Source: Solirubrobacterales bacterium
Lineage (GTDB): Bacteria; Actinomycetota; Thermoleophilia; Solirubrobacterales; Solirubrobacteraceae
DNA: 9,392 nt
Direction: 5' to 3'
Assembly (NCBI GenBank): GCA_009781575.1
Contig: WQXW01000047.1
Span: 1-9,392 of the forward strand
Positions within the stretch are counted from its first letter, which is position 1; every line of letters starts with the position of its first letter. Under the pieces are notes generated by a model. The model saw nothing but the letters and a program-made list of their open reading frames with translations. It was not told where the DNA came from and searched no databases. Both the position numbers and the translations under genes were made by a program. Positions 5,596 to 9,392 of this stretch are shown here, in pieces.

Positions 5596-5843
5596 CCGTC
5601 GTCCTCACCCTCGAAGTGGCGCTGGATCTCCCAGGGCAGGGGATCGTCGAAATCGTCGCTCATCCAGACTTCCTCGTCCTTCCAGAGCCCCAGCCGGCGC
5701 CGCTTGGGCTTCTCCTCGATCGCCACCAGCCGCGCGAGCGGCCGGCCGTTGCGTGCGATCACGATTTCCTCGCCCCCCGCCGCGCGCTCGGCGAGCCGTG
5801 AGAGGTGGGTCTTGGCGTCGTGCATGTTGTGGAGCTCGGCCAC
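5592..5843 (-). CDS. Phd/YefM-type antitoxin
   Basis: An 83-residue protein with the N-terminal DNA-binding signature of the Phd/YefM fold (NMHDAKTHLSRLAERAAGGE, residues 6-25, then IVIARNGRPLARLV) and an acidic C-terminal tail rich in Asp, Glu and Trp (about 55-83) that should bind and block the PIN toxin. The GTG at 5843 gives the usual 4-8 residue lead before the HDAKTHLS motif; ATG at 5825 (M7) is a less likely alternative. There is no Shine-Dalgarno sequence, and the gene starts one base from a dyad, so transcription may begin very close to the start codon. It is the first gene of a three-gene cluster with the toxin and gpsA, and antitoxins of this family usually repress their own promoter. 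Confidence 0.88.
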   Translation of the reverse strand: MAELHNMHDAKTHLSRLAERAAGGEEIVIARNGRPLARLVAIEEKPKRRRLGLWKDEEVWMSDDFDDPLPWEIQRHFEGEDDG

Positions 5844-5844
5844 A

Positions 5845-5864
5845 GGACTTAGTCCAGCTTAGCT
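5845..5864. promoter_or_regulatory. Tandem dyads in the divergent promoter region (possible antitoxin operator)
   Basis: GGACT-T-AGTCC (5845-5855) is followed directly by AGCT-T-AGCT (5856-5864). Both centre on CTTAG, and the two copies (5848-5852 and 5858-5862) are exactly 10 bases apart, one helical turn. They lie next to the antitoxin start and within reach of the oxidase promoter on the other strand. This fits an operator for antitoxin autoregulation; minus-strand TAAGCT within it could be a -10 box. Confidence 0.45.
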
Positions 5865-5896
5865 GATACCCGGGGTGGCGTGGGGGTCGGTGCCGG

Positions 5897-5902
5897 TAGG
5901 CT
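5897..5902 (+). promoter_or_regulatory. Possible -10 element for the oxidase operon
   Basis: TAGGCT fits the TAnnnT pattern of housekeeping -10 boxes and would start transcription about 30 bases before the GTG at 5937. No good -35 box is visible, so the call is weak. Confidence 0.25.
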
Positions 5903-5936
5903 CCGCGCCAATCCGGTCGAGCGAGGCGGGAGTCGG

Positions 5937-7256
5937 GTGAGCGAGGCTAACCAAACCGAGTGGCGCAACTGGACCGGCGATCAGCGGTGCGCGCCGGTGG
6001 CGATCGAGCGACCGGCGTCGCTGGGGGAGCTGACCGCGGTGATCGAGCGCGCCGCGCGCGCGGGCCGGCGCGTGCGGGCGGCCGGGGCGGGGCATTCGTT
6101 CAGCGACATCGCGTGCACCGACGGCGTGCTGGTCGCGCTCGACCGGCTCGCGCGCGTGTTGGATGTCGATCGCTCCGCGGGGCTCGTGCGCGCGCAGGCC
6201 GGGATCACGATCCACGAGCTGAGCGCGCAACTCGCACAGCACGGGCTGGCGCTGGAGAACCTCGGGGACGTCGACGTCCAGAGCATCGCGGGTGCGGTCT
6301 CGACGGCCACGCACGGCACGGGCGCGCGGCTGCGCAACATCCCCTCGCAGCTGGTGTCGCTGACGCTGCTGGCGGCCGACGGCTCGCTGCTTCAGTGCTC
6401 GCGCGAGCGCGACGAGGAGCTCTTCCGTGCCGCCGCCGTGGGGCTGGGCGCGCTGGGGGTGATCGTCGAGGTGACGCTGCGCTGCGTGCCCGCGTTCAAC
6501 CTGCGGGGAGTCGACGCGCCGGCGCCGCTCGAGCAGACGTTGGAGCGCTTCGAGGAGCTGGCGCTGGCCAACGACCATTTCGAGCTCTTCGTGTTCCCGC
6601 ACACGCGCACCGCGCTCACCCGCACCAACAACCGCACCGAGGAACCGCCGCGCCCGCCGGGCCGCGCCGGCGCGTGGGCCAACGACGTGCTGCTCACCAA
6701 CCACGCGTTGGGCCTGCTCTGCCGGGTGGGGCGGCGCGCGCCGTCACAGATCCCCCGTGTCAACCGGCTGGTGACGCGGCTGGCCGGCAGCCGGGTCGTG
6801 GTGGACCGCTCCGATCGAGTCTTCTCCACGCCCCGGCTGGTGCGGTTCACCGAGATGGAGTACGCGCTGCCCCGCGCGCGCACGGGCGAGGCGGTGCGGC
6901 GGGTGATGGAGCTGGTCGAGCGCGAGCGCTTCGCGGTGCCGTTCCCGATCGAGGCGCGCACGGTGGCGGGCGACGACGACGACGCGTTCCTCTCGACCGC
7001 CGCCGGCCGCGACAGCGGCTTCGTGGCGGTGCACATGTTCGAGGGCATGGAATGGCAGCCCTACTTCCGCGCGGTCGAGGCGATCATGGACGAGCTGGAC
7101 GGGCGTCCCCACTGGGGAAAGCGCCACTTCCAGACTGCGGTCACGCTGCGCGAGCGCTATCCCGATTGGGATCGCTTCCGCGCGGTGCGCCGGCGCCTGG
7201 ATCCCGAGGGGCGCTTCGCCAACGAGTGGACCGACCGCGTGCTGGGGCCGCCGTGA
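5937..7256 (+). CDS. FAD-dependent aldonolactone oxidase/dehydrogenase (L-gulono-1,4-lactone dehydrogenase-like)
   Basis: A VAO-family flavoenzyme of 439 residues that probably oxidises an aldono-1,4-lactone to an ascorbate-type product. The FAD-binding half includes RVRAAGAGHSFSDIACTDG (45-63), in which H53 matches the histidine carrying covalent FAD in gulonolactone and alditol oxidases, and ENLGDVDVQSIAGAVSTATH followed by GTG. The C-terminal ALO domain has PIEAR (E339, R341), AGDDDDAFLS and RPHWGKRH (H392-K395). From memory the whole length resembles M. tuberculosis Rv1771, described as an L-gulono-1,4-lactone dehydrogenase; the electron acceptor cannot be told from this reading. GTG at 5937 is chosen because homology begins at NWTGDQ (11-16) and GGGAG precedes it; an upstream GTG at 5880 would add 19 unlikely residues. 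Its stop overlaps the next gene's GTG. Confidence 0.88.
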   Translation: MSEANQTEWRNWTGDQRCAPVAIERPASLGELTAVIERAARAGRRVRAAGAGHSFSDIACTDGVLVALDRLARVLDVDRSAGLVRAQAGITIHELSAQLAQHGLALENLGDVDVQSIAGAVSTATHGTGARLRNIPSQLVSLTLLAADGSLLQCSRERDEELFRAAAVGLGALGVIVEVTLRCVPAFNLRGVDAPAPLEQTLERFEELALANDHFELFVFPHTRTALTRTNNRTEEPPRPPGRAGAWANDVLLTNHALGLLCRVGRRAPSQIPRVNRLVTRLAGSRVVVDRSDRVFSTPRLVRFTEMEYALPRARTGEAVRRVMELVERERFAVPFPIEARTVAGDDDDAFLSTAAGRDSGFVAVHMFEGMEWQPYFRAVEAIMDELDGRPHWGKRHFQTAVTLRERYPDWDRFRAVRRRLDPEGRFANEWTDRVLGPP

Positions 7257-8497
7257 GCGGGCACACCGGCGACGGGGCGGGCCGGGACGCGGCGGCGCGG
7301 GAGCGCCTGGACCGTGCGACCGCGGAGCTCGAGCCGCCGTTCGCGGTGGTCGACCTCGACGCGCTCCGGGCCAACGCGGCCGACATGGAACGGCGCGCCG
7401 CGCCCAAGCCGATCCGCCTGGCCAGCAAGTCGCTGCGCTGCCGGCCCCTGCAGGCGCGGGTGCTCGAGCGCGGGGGCTTTCGCGGCACGCTGGCCTTCAC
7501 GCTCCCCGAGGCGCTGTGGCTCGCGGGGAGCCACGCCGCCGAGAACTGGGACGACAACATCCTCGTCGCCTACCCCACGAGCGACCGCTCCGCGCTGGCA
7601 GCGCTCGCGCGTCTCGTGGCGGAGCGCCCCGGGGTGCGGGTGACCGTGATGGTCGACTGCGTGGCACATCTGGAGCTGATCGAGCGCGCCGGCGCGCGCG
7701 CCGAGGCGCCGGTGCGCGTCTGTGTCGACGTCGACGCCGGCTGGTGGCCGCTGGGGGGGAGGGTGCGGATCGGCGCGAAGCGCTCACCGGTGCACACCGC
7801 CGTGCAGGCCGGCGAGCTGGCGCGCCGGATCGCCGCGCGCGCGGGCCTCCGGCTGGTAGGCGTGATGGCCTACGAGGGCCAGATCGCGGGGCTGGGCGAC
7901 GCGCCACCGGGCGCGCGGGCGCGCGGCTGGGCGATCCGGGAGATGCAGGCGCGCTCGGCGCGCGAGCTGCGCGGGCGCCGCGCGGCGATCGTCGAGGCGG
8001 TGCGCGCGGTGGCGCCGCTGGAGTTCGTCAACGGCGGCGGCACCGGCTCGCTCGAGCGCACCGCCTCCGAGGACGCGGTCACCGAGGTGGCGGCCGGCTC
8101 GGGGCTCTACGCGCCGGCGCTCTTCGACAGCTACCGCGCGTTCTCGCCGCGGCCCGCGGTGCTCTTCGCGCTGCCGGTGGTGCGCCGCCCTTCGCGCGCG
8201 GTGGCGACCGTGCTGGGCGGCGGCTACCCGGCGTCGGGCCCCGCCGACCGCGCGCGCCTGCCCACGCCGTGGCTGCCGGGCGGCCTGCGGCTCGACGGCC
8301 AGGAGGGCGCCGGCGAGGTGCAGACGCCGCTGCTCGGCCCCGCCGCCGCGCGCCTGCAGGTGGGGGACCGCGTGTGGTTCCGCCACGCCAAGGCCGGCGA
8401 GCTGTGCGAGCGCTTCGAGCGCCTGCACCTGATCGAGGGCGACCGCGTGGTGGAGGAGGTCCCGACCTACCGCGGCGAGGGGCGGTGCTTTCTCTGA
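7253..8497 (+). CDS. Fold-type-III PLP enzyme, amino acid deaminase/aldolase (D-threonine aldolase/D-serine dehydratase-like)
   Basis: A 414-residue protein beginning at GTG 7253, which overlaps the oxidase stop by four bases (GTGA). The N-terminal alanine-racemase-like barrel has FAVVDLDALRANAADM (30-45) and IRLASKSLRC, whose K59 is the expected PLP lysine. Further on are CVDVDAGWWPLGG, GAKRSP, VMAYEGQIAG (204-213) and the phosphate-binding-like NGGGTGS. The C-terminal domain ends in VGDRVWFRHAKAGELCERF, with H378 and C385 in the region where D-serine dehydratase and D-threonine aldolase bind a metal through an HxC motif; here the spacing differs, so the metal site is uncertain. The true reaction of this subgroup is not known to me. 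The overlap suggests co-translation with the lactone oxidase. The open frame continues upstream through the oxidase gene, but that part is a shadow. Confidence 0.87.
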   Translation: MSGHTGDGAGRDAAARERLDRATAELEPPFAVVDLDALRANAADMERRAAPKPIRLASKSLRCRPLQARVLERGGFRGTLAFTLPEALWLAGSHAAENWDDNILVAYPTSDRSALAALARLVAERPGVRVTVMVDCVAHLELIERAGARAEAPVRVCVDVDAGWWPLGGRVRIGAKRSPVHTAVQAGELARRIAARAGLRLVGVMAYEGQIAGLGDAPPGARARGWAIREMQARSARELRGRRAAIVEAVRAVAPLEFVNGGGTGSLERTASEDAVTEVAAGSGLYAPALFDSYRAFSPRPAVLFALPVVRRPSRAVATVLGGGYPASGPADRARLPTPWLPGGLRLDGQEGAGEVQTPLLGPAAARLQVGDRVWFRHAKAGELCERFERLHLIEGDRVVEEVPTYRGEGRCFL

Positions 8498-8528
8498 GTG
8501 AGCGCCTCGCCTGCTGGCCCCGGGGCAC
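8498..8528. terminator. Short convergent gap, possible weak bidirectional terminator
   Basis: Only 31 bases separate the convergent ends. TGAGTG (8495-8500) can pair with CACTCA (8526-8531), and GCCCCGGGGC (8517-8526) is palindromic. Both stop codons lie in the outer stem. There is no T-tract, and the structure is modest. Confidence 0.25.
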
Positions 8529-9287
8529 TCACCCGAAGATCTCGTGTGCGGTGATCGGAAGGACTCCCCTCCGATTGGTGACCTGCTCTCGCGCGGCGAC
8601 GATATAGGTGAGCTCATGCGCGCGTCTCGGCAGCGCGGCGGCCTTGCGTTCCAGGGTGTTGCGAATCGCCCCGCCGTCCACCGATCGGCTCCACTTCGCC
8701 TCGCACACCGCCGTGGCGACGCGGCTCCTTCCAGAGAGGACCACCGCGTCGATCTCGCTCGGGTCCTGGTCATAGGCCTCCTCTCGCGGGCTCCGCGCGG
8801 TCCAGAACGGTCCGACCGCCACCACCTGCCGGCCCAATTCGCCTCTGTTGGCCATGGTCACGAGATGCTGGCGCACGGCCGACTCCCATCGGAGCCCCAT
8901 GAAGTCGTCCAGCGATTCCGTCAGCACCGGGAGGATGCTCGAGCCCAGCCCGCGGTTGATCTCTGTGCGGTAACGAGCCAGGGGGCCCAACCAGAAGGCG
9001 AGGAAGTTGTCGGCCACCCGGTAGCGAACCTTCCTCACATCACGGCCGGCCTCGGTCACGGGCTCCAGGCGCTCGATGAGACGGAGGTCGAGGAGGTTGT
9101 CGAGCGATCGTGTGGGCACCGCCTTCACGCTGTCTCGAATCTCTGACCACGTCGTTCGTCCGGTGGCGACCGCGAACAGCACCTGGCGCTCCAGATCGGC
9201 GAGCGCCTCGCCCCGCATCACCAGCTCGCCCTCGGCGAGCAGGCCCCTGCCCGGCGTACACACCAGCTCGCGGAGATTGTCCTCCAC
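8529..9287 (-). CDS. C-terminal half of an AAA-type ATPase with DUF234 (PD-(D/E)xK-like) domain; N-terminally truncated, probable pseudogene
   Basis: The 252 readable residues match the C-terminal part of the archaeal-type ATPase family (ATPase_2 plus DUF234), which I recall as 400-500 residues long in actinobacteria. Visible are a winged-helix segment (about 30-75, LERQVLFAVATGRTTWSEI, VPTRSLDNLLDLRLIERL), the connector YRVADNFLAFWLGPL (89-103), GLRWESAVRQHL (131-142), and a nuclease-like core with EID (178-180) and CEAKW (E196, K198). The P-loop, Walker B and sensor motifs are absent: upstream in the same frame family-like residues continue to about 9353 and then meet TAG and TGA. GTG at 9287 is only the first standard start left and has no Shine-Dalgarno sequence. 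It either encodes a stand-alone DUF234-like protein or, more likely, is a decaying fragment. Its substrate and role are unknown; related proteins have been loosely linked to mobile or defence functions. Confidence 0.65.
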   Translation of the reverse strand: MEDNLRELVCTPGRGLLAEGELVMRGEALADLERQVLFAVATGRTTWSEIRDSVKAVPTRSLDNLLDLRLIERLEPVTEAGRDVRKVRYRVADNFLAFWLGPLARYRTEINRGLGSSILPVLTESLDDFMGLRWESAVRQHLVTMANRGELGRQVVAVGPFWTARSPREEAYDQDPSEIDAVVLSGRSRVATAVCEAKWSRSVDGGAIRNTLERKAAALPRRAHELTYIVAAREQVTNRRGVLPITAHEIFG

Positions 9288-9392
9288 AGATCGCGTCTGA
9301 TCCCACCACGACAGGTACAGCGCACGTAGAGCGTACCGTACCTTGCATGTGCGCTATCTTCAGGCGCGACGCCGGCTGGGCATGCTCCCGCA
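9288..9392 (-). pseudogene. In-frame upstream remnant of the ATPase gene with two stop codons
   Basis: Reading upstream from the GTG at 9287 in the same frame gives YALRALYLSWWDQTRS directly before VEDNLRELV, a good continuation of the ATPase/DUF234 linker, so homology extends beyond the annotated start. Stops TAG (9354-9356) and TGA (9360-9362) then interrupt the frame, and the remaining bases to the edge read CGSMPSRRRA. Sequence beyond the window is needed to see whether the P-loop half survives in another frame. Confidence 0.5.

Noticed and set aside
3968..5866. Long plus-strand open frame (632 codons) opposite gpsA and the toxin–antitoxin genes
   Set aside because: It is low-complexity, and three well-supported genes lie on the other strand; a GC-rich shadow.
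5960..7252. Upstream extension of the PLP enzyme frame through the oxidase gene
   Set aside because: The PLP-enzyme homology begins after 7253, while the upstream part is an out-of-frame reading of the lactone oxidase. A GTG at 7253 with a GTGA overlap is the sensible start.

Overview
The window is very GC-rich, with strong G/C preference at third codon positions, GTG starts and short intergenic gaps. This fits a high-GC actinobacterium. The sigma factor gene has a σ2–σ4–zinc finger–membrane helix layout that I recall as common in Thermoleophilia (Solirubrobacterales), so that group is my best guess. The placement is by recollection and was not searched.

Layout, left to right. (1) Positions 1-834, minus: the N-terminal 278 residues of a clan-A (GH2-like) glycoside hydrolase domain that runs off the left edge. 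By family resemblance it is probably the front of a glycosidase–glycosyltransferase fusion. (2) Positions 835-1175: no gene, but a strong 13-bp-stem hairpin. (3) Positions 1176-1919, minus: a secreted protein with Gly-Lys repeats and a C-terminal two-cysteine domain carrying an EF-hand-like loop. (4) Positions 2013-3785, minus: an ECF sigma factor fused to its own zinc-finger anti-sigma-like domain, a membrane helix and a long His-rich and Gly-Lys-rich tail. Genes 4 and 3 lie in the same direction 97 nt apart and share the same unusual GKGKG repeats. (5) Positions 3786-4117: non-coding, with a 14-bp palindrome that contains a possible ECF-type -35 element. (6) Positions 4118-5843, minus: a tightly overlapped cluster of Phd/YefM-type antitoxin, PIN (VapC-type) toxin and gpsA. 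The toxin appears to start at a CTG codon overlapping the antitoxin stop, and gpsA starts inside the toxin stop. (7) Positions 5844-5936: a divergent promoter region with two small tandem dyads spaced one helical turn apart. (8) Positions 5937-8497, plus: a two-gene overlapping operon of an aldonolactone oxidase/dehydrogenase resembling mycobacterial L-gulono-1,4-lactone dehydrogenase and a fold-type-III PLP enzyme of the amino acid deaminase/aldolase group. (9) Positions 8529-9287, minus: the C-terminal half of an AAA-type ATPase/DUF234 protein, with in-frame stops where its ATPase domain should be. It is probably a decayed gene.

The most interesting candidates are the membrane-tethered sigma factor with its repeat-sharing secreted neighbour (a possible cell-surface sensing pair), and the toxin–antitoxin module whose translation appears linked to the phospholipid precursor gene gpsA. 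All functions are inferred from sequence motifs read by eye; no database search was possible.
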